Shown in pieces: positions 35,358 to 44,807 of a stretch of 64,000 bases of DNA. The DNA is from Vreelandella glaciei (GTDB lineage: Bacteria; Pseudomonadota; Gammaproteobacteria; Pseudomonadales; Halomonadaceae), in the NCBI RefSeq assembly GCF_013415125.1, contig NZ_JACCDE010000019.1, forward strand, positions 1-64,000, read 5' to 3'. The notes below the pieces were generated by a model. The model did not search any database, was not told the origin of the DNA, and saw only the letters and a program-made list of their open reading frames with translations. The stretch's first letter is position 1. Every line of letters starts with the position of its first letter. A program made the translations under genes and the position numbers.

Positions 35358-36547
35358 ACCTCACCTTTAGCCCCGAAGAGCAGGCCTTTCGCGCAGAGGT
35401 TCGCCATTTTCTAGCCGATGCGCTGCCCAGCGATATTAGTGAACGCGTGCGCCTAGGGCGCCACCTGCGTGCCGATGATCACCTGCGCTGGCAGAACCTC
35501 CTCAGCGAACAGGGCTGGCTAGCCTCTAACTGGCCTAAACAGCATGGCGGCCCAGGCTGGGGGCCCGTGCAGCGGCATATATTTGATGAAGAGTGCGCCG
35601 CGGCCCACGCGCCGACAGTTGTGCCCTTTGGCGTTAATATGGTGGCGCCGGTGATTATGAAATTCGGTAGCGCTGAGCAAAAGGAGCATTACCTGCCGCG
35701 TATTTTGAGCAACCAGGATTGGTGGTGCCAAGGCTACTCTGAGCCCGGCGCAGGGTCTGATTTGGCGGGACTGAATACACGCGCGGTGCGCGATGGCGAC
35801 CACTATATCGTGAATGGCCAGAAGACGTGGACGACCCTAGGCCAGCACGCCAACATGCTGTTTTGCTTAGTACGTACCGACCCAGAGGCGAAAAAGCAGG
35901 CAGGCATTAGTTTTCTGCTGATTGATATGCAAACCCCTGGCATTACCGTGCGGCCCATTATTACCCTGGATGGCGCCCATGAGGTTAATGAAGTCTTTTT
36001 AGATAACGTTCGAGTGCCGGTTGAAAACCGTGTCGGTGAAGAGGGCCAGGGCTGGACCTGCGCCAAATTCCTGCTCACCCACGAACGCACCGGCATTGCA
36101 GGGCTTGGCCACGCCAAGCAGGCGCTGCGTCACTTAAAGTCACTGGCCAGCCGAATCGAGCATCGCGGCAAGCCGCTGCTGGAGCTGCCCAGCTTTCGCC
36201 ACCGTGTCGTCAAAGCCGAGCTTGAATTGATGGCGCTGGAAGTCACCAACCTACGCGTGATTGCCGCGGCCCGGGATGGCGGCGTACCCGGTGCAGAAAG
36301 CTCGCTACTCAAAGTACGTGGCTCAGAGCTTCGCCAGGAGCTAAGCGAACTCACCCGCCGAGCCCTTGGCCCCGCCGCACTGCCATTCTTCCCCGACTTC
36401 CTGCATGGCGAAGGCAGCCTGGATGACGAGCGCGCCCAAAGCGCGGCCGCCAGCGCCCAGTACTTCAACCGTCGCAAGCTGTCGATTTATGGCGGTGCCA
36501 ACGAGATACAGAAAAGTATCGTCGCCAAAACCATTTTAAACATGTGA
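35354..36547 (+). CDS. Acyl-CoA dehydrogenase, PimC-like large subunit
   Basis: The 397-residue flavoenzyme starts at an ATG overlapping the previous stop (ATGA). It has the acyl-CoA dehydrogenase N, M and C domains: QGYSEPGAGSDLAGL with FAD contacts, YIVNGQKTWTTLGQHA, and the C-terminal LSIYGGANEIQKSIVAKTIL. The common catalytic Glu of YEGT is Gly here, as in the subclass containing pimeloyl-CoA dehydrogenase large subunits, whose base lies elsewhere. A second, shorter dehydrogenase follows after 7 bp, as in PimC-PimD pairs. Electrons would go to ETF encoded at 39514-41219. Confidence 0.87.
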   Translation: MNLTFSPEEQAFRAEVRHFLADALPSDISERVRLGRHLRADDHLRWQNLLSEQGWLASNWPKQHGGPGWGPVQRHIFDEECAAAHAPTVVPFGVNMVAPVIMKFGSAEQKEHYLPRILSNQDWWCQGYSEPGAGSDLAGLNTRAVRDGDHYIVNGQKTWTTLGQHANMLFCLVRTDPEAKKQAGISFLLIDMQTPGITVRPIITLDGAHEVNEVFLDNVRVPVENRVGEEGQGWTCAKFLLTHERTGIAGLGHAKQALRHLKSLASRIEHRGKPLLELPSFRHRVVKAELELMALEVTNLRVIAAARDGGVPGAESSLLKVRGSELRQELSELTRRALGPAALPFFPDFLHGEGSLDDERAQSAAASAQYFNRRKLSIYGGANEIQKSIVAKTILNM

Positions 36548-36554
36548 GGTCACC

Positions 36555-37673
36555 ATGGATTTTGCTTTAACCGACGAGCAGCGCATGCTCGAAGAGACGC
36601 TCACCCGTTTGGTGGCCGACCAGGTTTCGCCCGAACAGCGCCGTACTATGCTTGCCGCTACTCCCAATGGTGCTTCTGCGCTATGGCGCACTTTTGCCGA
36701 GCTGGGCCTGCTGCATATGCCCTTTGGCGAAGACGTCGGCGGATTAGGCGGCGACGGCACCGACCTGATGATTATCATGCAGGCGCTGGGACGCGGCTTG
36801 GTGCCAGAAGCCTATCTGGCCGGTCTGGTGCTGCCAGGTCAACTGCTGGCGTTAACTGCCAATAGCGATCAGCAAACCCAGTGGCTAACCCCGCTGCTTG
36901 AAGGCGAACACCAGCTAGCCCTTGCATGGCAAGAGCACAACGCCCGTTACGACGCCTTGGCGATCGCTACCCAAGCGACCCAGCAAGATGGGCAATGGCA
37001 GTTAAGCGGCAGAAAAGATGTCGTCCTAAACCTTGAAGCAGCAGCGGCTAATCTGGTTACCGCTCGATTGGATAACGGCAAGCTAGGACTATTTATCGTC
37101 CCTGCGAATGCACCGGGCACATCGTCGCACTTTTACTGCACTATCGACGATCAGCCCGCCGGTGATTTGACCCTGGACAGCGTCACGCTGCCGCCAGCCA
37201 ACTGCCTGAGTGACGATGTCGGCGATGCGCTGGCCGAGGTTCTCGCCCTTGGTCGTGCCGCACTGTGTGCCCAAGCTATCGGTGCAATGGAAGAGGCCTG
37301 CGATCAGACCCTGGCCTACCTAAAAGAGCGCAAGCAGTTTGGCCTGCCGCTATCTACCTTCCAGGCGCTTCAGCACCGCATGGTGGATATGCATCTGCAC
37401 CTGGAACAGTCGCGCTCAATGGCGATATTAGCTGCCACTAGCCTGATCCTGCCAGCCAGTGAGCGGGATTATAAAATTGCCGCGGCCAAGGCGTACTGCG
37501 GCGAATCGGCGCGCTTTATTGCCGAACAGGCGATCCAACTCCACGGCGGTATGGGGATGTCCGAAGAGTGTTATGTCGCCAGCTACGCCAAGCATCTGGT
37601 AATGTTCGATCACCATTTAGGCGACAGCGACTACCATTTTGAAACGGTCAGCGAGCTATTAAAGGTTGCCTAA
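36555..37673 (+). CDS. Acyl-CoA dehydrogenase, PimD-like small subunit
   Basis: The 372-residue protein starts at ATG 36555 after GAGGTC. The dehydrogenase fold is recognisable from MDFALTDEQRMLEETLTRLV, the C-terminal ACALYLKERKQFG-type motif (LAYLKERKQFGLPLSTFQALQHRMVDM) and AIQLHGGMGMSEE. The middle domain is poorly conserved. This matches the less active partner of heterodimeric dehydrogenases such as PimD, so it probably works with the preceding gene. The stop codon lies in a short direct repeat (37666-37687). Confidence 0.82.
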   Translation: MDFALTDEQRMLEETLTRLVADQVSPEQRRTMLAATPNGASALWRTFAELGLLHMPFGEDVGGLGGDGTDLMIIMQALGRGLVPEAYLAGLVLPGQLLALTANSDQQTQWLTPLLEGEHQLALAWQEHNARYDALAIATQATQQDGQWQLSGRKDVVLNLEAAAANLVTARLDNGKLGLFIVPANAPGTSSHFYCTIDDQPAGDLTLDSVTLPPANCLSDDVGDALAEVLALGRAALCAQAIGAMEEACDQTLAYLKERKQFGLPLSTFQALQHRMVDMHLHLEQSRSMAILAATSLILPASERDYKIAAAKAYCGESARFIAEQAIQLHGGMGMSEECYVASYAKHLVMFDHHLGDSDYHFETVSELLKVA

Positions 37674-37687
37674 CGATATTGCCTAAC
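37666..37687 (+). repeat. Direct repeat spanning a stop codon
   Basis: TTGCCTAAC occurs at 37666-37674 and 37679-37687 (period 13); the first copy contains the TAA of the dehydrogenase gene. A third partial copy, TTGCC, follows at 37691. Confidence 0.6.
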
Positions 37688-37720
37688 ATGTTGCCTTGAA
37701 AAGTTAAAGTGGAGCGCTAT

Positions 37721-38500
37721 ATGCCAGACCCTCTCAGCGAGTTAGTCACTGTTAGCGCTATTGATGATGGCATCGTCGAAGTAGCGATTGCGCGCCCAGA
37801 GGTACGTAATGCCCTCAATGAAGCCACCGCCTTGGCACTCAATGAGGCGCTAGCGGCAGTGGCAATTGATGAACAGGTTCGCTGCGTGATTCTGCGTGGG
37901 GAAGGCAGCGCGTTTTGCGCTGGCGCTGATCTGGCGGAGTTTGAGAAAGCCACGGCTGAGCCCGCCAGCGAGCGGCTGGAAACGCTCTTTCTACCCGCCC
38001 TGCGCAGTTTAATGACGATGGATAAGCCGGTGATAGCGGCCGTTAACGGAGCTGCTGCAGGTATAGGCGTTTCTTATGTGCTCGCCAGCGATATGGTGGT
38101 GATGGGCAGCTCTGCTTATCTCAAGCTTGCCTTTATCAATATTGGTTTGATTCCCGACGGGGGCGCCTGCTGGCATCTGGTACGCAAGCTTGGCCATGCT
38201 CAGGCGTTTGAAATGGCCGCCTTGGCAACCCCCATTGCGGGTGAGCGCTGCGTCGCACTCGGCTTGGCTAACCGCGTCGTCGAAGATAACCAGGTGCTAG
38301 CGGAGGCGCGTTCGCTGGCCCAAGCGCTGGTCGCGCAGTCGTCCCAGGCATTAAGCGCTACCAAACGCGCCCTGCGTGAAGCCGCACAACGCTCGCTGAA
38401 TGACACGATGGCGTTGGAGGGCGAGTTACAGGATCAGTGCAAAGCCTCTGAAGATTTCCAGATACGCCTGGCGGCGTTTCGTCAAAGCCGGCGTAAATGA
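37721..38500 (+). CDS. Enoyl-CoA hydratase/isomerase, PaaG-like
   Basis: The 259-residue crotonase starts at ATG 37721, six bases after GGAG; the GTG 12 bp earlier sits on that site. The oxyanion-hole segments GSAFCAGADLAEF and NGAAAGIGVSYVLA are present. At the first catalytic position the usual Glu is missing (LAFINIGLIPDGGACWHL), but Asp follows in PDGG, as in PaaG-type isomerases. It therefore more likely shifts a double bond or opens an epoxide-like ring than hydrates a simple enoyl-CoA; this is inferred from residues only. Its 3' end overlaps the convergent next gene by 19 bp. Confidence 0.82.
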   Translation: MPDPLSELVTVSAIDDGIVEVAIARPEVRNALNEATALALNEALAAVAIDEQVRCVILRGEGSAFCAGADLAEFEKATAEPASERLETLFLPALRSLMTMDKPVIAAVNGAAAGIGVSYVLASDMVVMGSSAYLKLAFINIGLIPDGGACWHLVRKLGHAQAFEMAALATPIAGERCVALGLANRVVEDNQVLAEARSLAQALVAQSSQALSATKRALREAAQRSLNDTMALEGELQDQCKASEDFQIRLAAFRQSRRK

Positions 38501-39441
38501 TTCAGCGCTTGCTGGTAGTCCTGGCGCAGCGTGTCTATCTCTTCTGCCACGCTATTAAGTGTGGAAATACTGCCTACGCCCTGCCCCGCCCCCCAGATAT
38601 CCCGCCACGCTTTGGCTTTGCTGCTACCCCCCGAGCCGTAGCGCATAGCACTTTTATCGCCTTCAGGCAGCGCATCCGGGTCCAATCCTGCCTGTTCAAT
38701 ACTCTGACGTAGATAGTTACCGTGCACCCCAGTAAACAGGTTGGTATAGACAATGTCCCCCGCGGCGGCGTCTAACACCATCTGCTTATAGGCGGCTTGA
38801 GCGTTTGCCTCTTGGGTGGCAATAAAGCGCGTGCCCATATACACCAAGTCAACGCCTAGCGCTTGAGCGGCAACGATCTGTTCGCCTTGGGTAATCGCCC
38901 CCGCCAGCACCAGCGGCCCGTCGTAGAAGCGCCGCACCTCGGCCACAAACGCAAAAGGGTTTAAGCGTCCGGCATGGCCGCCCGCACCGTGGCACACCAA
39001 TATTAAGCCATCGACACCAGCATCAACGGCCTTCTTGGCATGGCGCAGTGTGGTGACATCATGAAAGACCAGCCCACCATAGGCATGCACTTGTTCCACC
39101 ACTTGATTAGGCGCGTGCAGGCTGGTGATCACCAACGGCACCTTAAACTCGGCGCACAGTGCGATATCGTGCGCTAAACGGTCATTGGTAGGATGAACGA
39201 TTTGATTAACCGCAAAGGGCGCCGAAGGCTGTTCTGGGTGATGCTGATCATACTCCGCCAGGGTTTGCGTGACCTGCTGCAGCCACTCGCGCAGGGCTTC
39301 CGCTGGGCGGGCATTGAGCGCTGGAAAAGCGCCAATAATGCCTGCCTGGCACTGGGCAATCACCAACTCCGGGCCTGAGACGATAAACATCGGAGAGCCG
39401 ATCACCGGCAGAGTTAACGAAGCGGTTAGGCACGTTAGCAT
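38482..39441 (-). CDS. Nitronate monooxygenase-like FMN protein
   Basis: From ATG 39441 the 319-residue TIM-barrel protein shows LPVIGSPMFIVSGPELVIAQCQAGIIGAFPAL at the N-terminus, GVDGLILVCHGAGGHAG and LAGAITQGEQIVAAQALGVDLVYMGTRFIAT for the FMN phosphate site. These are nitronate monooxygenase (2-nitropropane dioxygenase) family motifs with the conserved His. A GTG 12 bp upstream is an alternative start. Members also act as enoyl-CoA-linked or nitroalkane-detoxifying oxidases; the exact role in this acyl-CoA cluster is open. It runs opposite to the upstream operon and is separated from etfA by that operon's terminator. Confidence 0.85.
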   Translation of the reverse strand: MLTCLTASLTLPVIGSPMFIVSGPELVIAQCQAGIIGAFPALNARPAEALREWLQQVTQTLAEYDQHHPEQPSAPFAVNQIVHPTNDRLAHDIALCAEFKVPLVITSLHAPNQVVEQVHAYGGLVFHDVTTLRHAKKAVDAGVDGLILVCHGAGGHAGRLNPFAFVAEVRRFYDGPLVLAGAITQGEQIVAAQALGVDLVYMGTRFIATQEANAQAAYKQMVLDAAAGDIVYTNLFTGVHGNYLRQSIEQAGLDPDALPEGDKSAMRYGSGGSSKAKAWRDIWGAGQGVGSISTLNSVAEEIDTLRQDYQQALNHLRRL

Positions 39442-39470
39442 AGGGCCACTCACTATTGTTATGGTCGTTA

Positions 39471-39492
39471 AAAAGCCCCTTACGGGGCTTTT
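39471..39492 (-). terminator. Rho-independent terminator of etfBA
   Basis: AAAAGCCCC and GGGGCTTTT form a stem with a 4-nt loop; on the minus strand it ends in CTTTTTAAC. It lies 22 bp after the etfA stop. Confidence 0.85.
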
Positions 39493-39513
39493 ACGAGACT
39501 CTCTTAAGGGCGT

Positions 39514-40440
39514 TTACAGCTTGCTCTCAAGCTCCGGCAGTATCTCGAATAGATCGCCCACCAGCCCGTAGTCAGCAACCTGGAAGATCGGCGCTTCGTC
39601 GTCTTTGTTGATCGCAACGATGACCTTAGAGTCTTTCATACCCGCCAGGTGCTGGATGGCGCCGGAGATACCCACGGCAATATACAGATCCGGGGCAACG
39701 ATCTTACCGGTCTGACCAACCTGCATATCGTTGGGCACAAAACCTGCGTCTACCGCGGCGCGAGAAGCGCCAATGGCCGCGCCTAGTTTGTCGGCAATGC
39801 CATCAAGCAGCTTGAAGTTTTCGCCGTTGCCCATGCCGCGACCACCGGAGATCACCACCTTGGCACCGCCCAGCTCAGGCCGATCAGATTTCGCCAGCTC
39901 CTCTTTGACAAAGCTGGACTGGGTGTTTTCCACCACGGTGTCGACCGCTTCAATTGGTGCACTGCCGCTAGCGCCTACCGCGTCAAAGCCGGTGGTGCGG
40001 ATGGTGATGACCTTCAGCGCGTCATCGCTTTTAACCGTGGCGATGGCGTTACCGGCATAGATCGGGCGCAAGAAAGTGTCGGCACTCTCCACACCAAGCA
40101 CATCCGACAGCTGGCTAACATCTTTCAGGGCCGCCAGGCGTGGCAGCACGTTTTTGCCGGTGGTGGAGGCGCTGGCCAGCACGTGGGTGTAATCACCAGC
40201 CAGCTCAACCAGTAGCGCACCCATGGGCTCGGCCAGTTGGTGGGCGTAAACGGCGTTATCGGCGACGCGCACTTTGCTCACGGCGTCAAGCTTGGCGGCA
40301 GACTCGGCCGCGGCTTGCACCTCTTCACCGGCAACGAGAACGTCGATATCGCCGCCGATGGCTTGGGCGGCCGCCACAACGTGTGCGGTGGTGCCAGCCA
40401 GTTGGCCTTCGTGTAGATCAGCAAGTACCAGAATGCTCAT
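39514..40440 (-). CDS. etfA: Electron transfer flavoprotein alpha subunit
   Basis: The 308-residue protein has the N-terminal ETF domain ([14 protein letters not shown]) and the C-terminal FAD domain with [47 protein letters not shown] and the terminal [15 protein letters not shown]. With EtfB it holds FAD and carries electrons from acyl-CoA dehydrogenases to the quinone pool through ETF-QO (not in this window). It follows etfB by 29 bp. Confidence 0.97.
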   Translation of the reverse strand: MSILVLADLHEGQLAGTTAHVVAAAQAIGGDIDVLVAGEEVQAAAESAAKLDAVSKVRVADNAVYAHQLAEPMGALLVELAGDYTHVLASASTTGKNVLPRLAALKDVSQLSDVLGVESADTFLRPIYAGNAIATVKSDDALKVITIRTTGFDAVGASGSAPIEAVDTVVENTQSSFVKEELAKSDRPELGGAKVVISGGRGMGNGENFKLLDGIADKLGAAIGASRAAVDAGFVPNDMQVGQTGKIVAPDLYIAVGISGAIQHLAGMKDSKVIVAINKDDEAPIFQVADYGLVGDLFEILPELESKL

Positions 40441-40469
40441 GGAATCAGCTCCTCTTTAAAGCACCTTGT

Positions 40470-41219
40470 TCAAAGTACTTTGGCTTCGTTTTTGAGTTTA
40501 TCGATCAGTTCGTCTACCGAGGCGACTTTAACGCCACCCTTGCGCTCCGCTGGCGATTCGACTTTTAGCAGGCTCACCTTGGAGGCAACCTCGACACCGT
40601 AATCGGCGGGGGTTTTGACATCCAGCGGCTTTTTCTTGGCCTTCATGATATCGGGGAGCTTGGCGTAGCGCGGCTCGTTGAGGCGCAGGTCGGTGGTCAC
40701 AATCGCCGGCAGCGTCAGGGCAATGGTTTGCAGACCGCCGTCGATTTCACGGGTCACATGCACCTTGTCACCGTCGACCGCCACTTCTGACGCAAACGTG
40801 CCCTGGGGCAGGCCGGTCAACGCGGCAAGCATCTGGCCGGTCTGGTTGTTGTCGGTGTCGATGGCCTGTTTGCCGAGAATCACTAAGCCCGGCTGCTCTT
40901 CCTCGACCACTTTAGCCAGTAGCTTGGCCACGGCCAGGGATTCGGCGCGCTCATCGGTTTCGATATGAACGGCACGATCCGCGCCCAGCGCCAGTGCCGT
41001 ACGCAGCTGCTCTTGGGCGGTTTTGGGGCCAACGGTGACGGCAACCACTTCTGTGGCCACACCCTTCTCTTTCAGGCGTACCGCTTCTTCCACGGCAATT
41101 TCGCAGAACGGGTTCATGGCCATTTTGACGTTAGTGAGATCCACGTCCGAGTGATCCGCTTTAACGCGAATTTTGACGTTGTAGTCGATAACGCGTTTAA
41201 CCGCGACGAGAATTTTCAT
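40470..41219 (-). CDS. etfB: Electron transfer flavoprotein beta subunit
   Basis: The 249-residue protein begins [24 protein letters not shown] and has the AMP-binding region [20 protein letters not shown], plus the family signature [32 protein letters not shown]. It is preceded by TGGAG and is the first gene of etfBA. The upstream region has a two-copy direct repeat and an operator-like palindrome, pointing to co-regulation with the acyl-CoA genes around it. Confidence 0.97.
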   Translation of the reverse strand: MKILVAVKRVIDYNVKIRVKADHSDVDLTNVKMAMNPFCEIAVEEAVRLKEKGVATEVVAVTVGPKTAQEQLRTALALGADRAVHIETDERAESLAVAKLLAKVVEEEQPGLVILGKQAIDTDNNQTGQMLAALTGLPQGTFASEVAVDGDKVHVTREIDGGLQTIALTLPAIVTTDLRLNEPRYAKLPDIMKAKKKPLDVKTPADYGVEVASKVSLLKVESPAERKGGVKVASVDELIDKLKNEAKVL

Positions 41220-41233
41220 AAGGCGTGCTCCAG

Positions 41234-41268
41234 GCGATTAATAAATACTTCATGCGATTAACAAATAT
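41234..41268. repeat. Two 15-bp direct repeats before etfB
   Basis: GCGATTAATAAATAC (41234-41248) and GCGATTAACAAATAT (41254-41268) are spaced 20 bp, about two helical turns, just upstream of the etfB ribosome site. They may bind a regulator side by side. Confidence 0.55.
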
Positions 41269-41272
41269 ACAG

Positions 41273-41287
41273 TTTCGCATAGCAGAA
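41273..41287. promoter_or_regulatory. Candidate operator upstream of etfB
   Basis: TTTCGCATAGCAGAA has the right arm GCAGAA and core of the palindromes in 46035-46132, with four of six positions symmetric. It lies directly upstream of a TATATT that could be the etfB -10 box, so binding would block transcription. Confidence 0.5.
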
Positions 41288-41362
41288 TATTGTTTCACTT
41301 TATAACAAGAACAATAAAAAAACGCCGGACAAAGGTCAAGCGCTTCTTTATTGTGGCGCCCC

Positions 41363-42751
41363 TTAAAAAGGTGACCAGACAAACCACCCCGCTAACAGTG
41401 GAATCGAGGTTACCAGAAATCGGCCGTTCCAACGGTAGCCAATGCGTGTGGCGGGCACCCCGGTAAACCGCGATAAAATCAGCATGGATGCCGTCATCGG
41501 CGACGACATTAGCGCCAGCGCCCAACCTACCATGAGTGACGCGCCAATTAGCGGCGGCGTCAGGCCCTCAATAGCTAATTGTGGCAGTAAGCCCACCAAT
41601 AGCGTCACCGTTACAATCGGATTAACGCCTATTTGGGCAAGCCCCACCACCATTAGCATAGCCAGCACGGCATTAAAGGCGCCCCACTGATTTAACACGG
41701 TTAATAGCGGTGCCAACTGTTGTGTATCCACTAATCCAACGCATAAGTGGCCTAAATAGCCCGCTGCTCCCAACACCACGATTTCATTGGCACTGGGCGA
41801 CAGCAACCAAGGTAGCTGACGATGCACCACCGTCATTGCCGCAGGTAGCCCGCCATAGCCGAGCCTGCGTCGCTGCCAGGCAAGCCATAGAAATGCACCG
41901 GTAGGTGCGCCCAACAGCGCGGCAATAGGCAGCCGTAAATCAAGCAGCCAGGCAATAGAGAACACCAGCGCGACAATACCGACAAGCAACACGCTAAACT
42001 GCGCCAGCGGGCGTAAAGAAGGTGAAGTTGCCTGTGCTTTATTGGCAGGCGGATGCGGACCGGTTAAGTAATCCACTGCCCAACCCGCTAGAAAAATCAG
42101 CATTGCGGCGCCCAAAATATACGGCGCAAGCTCAAGCCAGGTGACTTGAGGAAGGCTCGACAGCACGACCGCGACGCCGATACCCATGGGCGAAATAAGT
42201 GGCGCCAGGGAGAACCCACGCAGCAGCGCCAGCATCATGCGCCGCTGGCGAGCTTCGCGAACCCAGGCGCGCCCTTGGGCGGCGCCTAGCGTGTTGCTTT
42301 TTTCGATCATGGCGGCGAACAGATTAAGCACGCCAATATTAAGGATAATTCCAAACAGTGCCGAACCTAACGACAAAATGGGGTAGCGGCGGCTGGGGGG
42401 TTGATGCAACATACTCTGACCGCATCGGCGCACCAAACGGGAACGATAGGCAGGTAAGCGCAGCATACTCAGCGCCACCACAAAGGTGGCAAAAAAAGCA
42501 AAACGCCCGCTGGCCTCAAACAGCAGTTGAGCGGGGTTTGGCGATCGCCACAACGCGACTAGCGTCAACACGCCCGCCACCAGCAGCAACCCTTTGGCCA
42601 TACGGGTAAGCTGACCCACCAGCGTTGCTAAATAGAGCAGCAATGCGCCAATGCCAACCGCCTGCCAAAATAGGTTGCCGACCACCAGATGGTATAGCGT
42701 TGCCAGAGTGACTAGCAGCAGTAGCGAGACCCGCAGACGGGCTGGGCTCAC
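41363..42751 (-). CDS. Polytopic membrane protein, unrecognised transporter-like
   Basis: The 462-residue protein starts at GTG 42751, overlapping the thioesterase stop as GTGA. It has about 11-12 hydrophobic segments and a central polar loop (LTGPHPPANKAQATSPSLRP). Patterns such as LGSALFGIILNIGVLNLFAAMIEK and VGWALALMSSPMTASMLILSRFTGVP recall ion-transporter superfamily permeases with two re-entrant repeats, but I cannot name a family. Its place at the 3' end of an acyl-CoA operon suggests moving an acid or a product. Function remains open. Confidence 0.7.
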   Translation of the reverse strand: MSPARLRVSLLLLVTLATLYHLVVGNLFWQAVGIGALLLYLATLVGQLTRMAKGLLLVAGVLTLVALWRSPNPAQLLFEASGRFAFFATFVVALSMLRLPAYRSRLVRRCGQSMLHQPPSRRYPILSLGSALFGIILNIGVLNLFAAMIEKSNTLGAAQGRAWVREARQRRMMLALLRGFSLAPLISPMGIGVAVVLSSLPQVTWLELAPYILGAAMLIFLAGWAVDYLTGPHPPANKAQATSPSLRPLAQFSVLLVGIVALVFSIAWLLDLRLPIAALLGAPTGAFLWLAWQRRRLGYGGLPAAMTVVHRQLPWLLSPSANEIVVLGAAGYLGHLCVGLVDTQQLAPLLTVLNQWGAFNAVLAMLMVVGLAQIGVNPIVTVTLLVGLLPQLAIEGLTPPLIGASLMVGWALALMSSPMTASMLILSRFTGVPATRIGYRWNGRFLVTSIPLLAGWFVWSPF

Positions 42752-43209
42752 TCAGCAGGCTCCCCGGGGTTGTTATCCGCAAAGCCCTCAGGCGATTCGC
42801 TACCTCTGCGACGGCGAAATGAACCTTCACCCATGGCCACTAAAGTGCCCTGTTCATCGACGATCTTGCCGCTGCTCATATAAGTCTTCTGACCGCCACC
42901 GCGCACACTGCCTGTTGCCCTTAGCACGCCCTGCCGAGCGGGTCCAACAAAGGTGGTAGTCAGTGACAGCGTCATTCCCCGGCGAATATTGCCGGGTACG
43001 TCACAGTGCAGACCTGCCAAGCTCAGCGCACTATCCAGCATCGAGGCCAATACGCCACCGTGCACATTACCACTACGGTTTAGATGTTTGGGCTCGATAG
43101 TGAGCTCCACCACGGCGCGGTCTGGCTGCCCCTGCATGCCCAGCAGTTCGTGATAGCCCATCAGCGCTTGTTGAGACGTATCTGACGTATGTATTTGCGA
43201 AGGGCTCAT
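42748..43209 (-). CDS. PaaI-type acyl-CoA thioesterase (hotdog fold)
   Basis: The 153-residue hotdog protein has the PaaI/YbgC-like motif GNVHGGVLASMLDSALSLAG with the active-site Asp/Gly turn, then GMTLSLTTTFVGPARQG and AMGEGSFRRR. It releases CoA from acyl-CoA and may clear dead-end intermediates. It overlaps both neighbours (4 bp on each side), so it is coupled to the ligase and to the membrane gene. The C-terminal 20 residues are acidic and variable. Confidence 0.87.
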   Translation of the reverse strand: MSPSQIHTSDTSQQALMGYHELLGMQGQPDRAVVELTIEPKHLNRSGNVHGGVLASMLDSALSLAGLHCDVPGNIRRGMTLSLTTTFVGPARQGVLRATGSVRGGGQKTYMSSGKIVDEQGTLVAMGEGSFRRRRGSESPEGFADNNPGEPAE

Positions 43210-44807
43210 AACCCGCTCTCCTGCTGTGCTAAATCCCGCAACCGCCCTTTAAGAATTTTGCCGCTGGCGGTGGAAGGTAGCGTATCCATCAATACAATTT
43301 GAGTAGGCCGTTTGTAAGGCGCCAACCGCTCGGCGATAAACGCCTTGAGCTCCGCCATATCAACGTCAACGCCCGGCTCACACTGCACAAAGGCCACGAC
43401 TTCTTCGTTACCGGCGATCTGGCGCCCTACCACGGCAGTCAGTGTTACTGCCGGGTGCTCGTTGATCACCGCTTCCACGTCCGGTGGGTAGATATTGAAG
43501 CCCGAGCGGATAATCAGCTCTTTGCTACGCCCCACGATATACAGCTGGTCATCATGATCGAGCTTGGCAATGTCGCCGGTGTTGAGCCAACCCTCTTCGG
43601 TCAGAGTAGCGCGGGTGGCTTCCGGTTGGCGAAAGTAGCCTTTCATAATATTGGGGCCGCGCACCCACAGTTCACCCACTTCATCACCGGGCTGCTCGGC
43701 AGTGCCGCTATCGCTTAGCGGTTCCAGACGATACTCCAACAGGGGCAATACACGACCAACAGTGCTGTTGGTATGGCGATCATCAATACGGGTTTGACTG
43801 ATGGTGGGGCTGGCCTCGGTTAATCCGTAGCCATTATGTAGCGTTAGGCCAAAGGCTGCCTCCACCCGCACTTTGGTGTCGCTATCCAACGGCGAACCAC
43901 CCGCAGACATGTAAATCAGCTCAGGCGCTTCAAGAGTGCGTTGCTCGCGTTTTAAAAACTCTAACGCCCGGGCATACATAGCGGGCACGCCCTGGAGCAC
44001 GGTGATTCGCTCCTGCTTTAGTGTGTCCAGCATATGCGCTGCATCAAAACGCGGCACGGTATAGAGGCAGGCGCCGTTATACAGCGACCCCATACAGACC
44101 GATGAGAGACCGAACACGTGAGACATAGGCAGCACGCCATACACCCGTTGGCCTTCGCTTAAGTGACGCATGCCGCCTGAGATTGAGGCGATATAGAGAA
44201 TGCCACGATGAGTCAGCATGACGCCTTTAGGGGTGCCGGTCGTGCCCGAGGTGTAGATCATGGCGGCCACCTGTTCGGCACCGCTCGCGCAGACCGGCTC
44301 GGGTTCGCTCTCGTATAGAGAAGAAATCGCCAGCCCACCCAACTGAGGGTGCTGATAGCGGTCGGCGGCGTGGCGCTCGGCGTGCTGGCACGCCTCTGGC
44401 GACGCATCGCAGGTATAGAACACGCGCCGGGGCAAGCAGTTGCCCTGGATCAGGTCAACTTCCTGAGCTGAGAGGCGCGAATTCACAATCGCTACCCACA
44501 CATCCATCTCGCTGGCGGCCAGCAATAGCACGACCAGGGCGCGGCAGTTTTCGCTCACCGTCATAATCCGGTCGCCTGGGCGAATATCCAACGCGCTTAA
44601 CCAGTCGCAGGCGGCGTGTATTTCTTCACCCAGCTCTGCATAACTCCAACGCACACTGCCATCCACAATGGCGGGCTGATCACCCATACGTTTGGCATTT
44701 TCAAGCACGCGGGTGCTGAGCCGCTCGGGAAGCTCAGCCACTAGTTCGCTAGCGAGACGTCCAAAAATACTTTCATCCGGCGCTTGGTAAGGTACCGACA
44801 AAGCCAT
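43206..44807 (-). CDS. Acyl-CoA synthetase (AMP-forming ligase)
   Basis: The 533-residue ANL enzyme has AAMIYTSGTTGTPKGVMLTHRG (P-loop), NGYGLTEASPTIS (adenine/acyl pocket), LNTGDIAKLDHDDQLYIVGRSKELIIRSGFNIYPPDVE (hinge and A8) and the catalytic Lys in LPSTASGKILKGRL. It couples an organic acid to CoA with ATP. The substrate is unknown; it is probably the acid imported by the TRAP system. It lies between a thioesterase and an acyl-CoA dehydrogenase with overlapping ends. Confidence 0.9.
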   Translation of the reverse strand: MALSVPYQAPDESIFGRLASELVAELPERLSTRVLENAKRMGDQPAIVDGSVRWSYAELGEEIHAACDWLSALDIRPGDRIMTVSENCRALVVLLLAASEMDVWVAIVNSRLSAQEVDLIQGNCLPRRVFYTCDASPEACQHAERHAADRYQHPQLGGLAISSLYESEPEPVCASGAEQVAAMIYTSGTTGTPKGVMLTHRGILYIASISGGMRHLSEGQRVYGVLPMSHVFGLSSVCMGSLYNGACLYTVPRFDAAHMLDTLKQERITVLQGVPAMYARALEFLKREQRTLEAPELIYMSAGGSPLDSDTKVRVEAAFGLTLHNGYGLTEASPTISQTRIDDRHTNSTVGRVLPLLEYRLEPLSDSGTAEQPGDEVGELWVRGPNIMKGYFRQPEATRATLTEEGWLNTGDIAKLDHDDQLYIVGRSKELIIRSGFNIYPPDVEAVINEHPAVTLTAVVGRQIAGNEEVVAFVQCEPGVDVDMAELKAFIAERLAPYKRPTQIVLMDTLPSTASGKILKGRLRDLAQQESGL

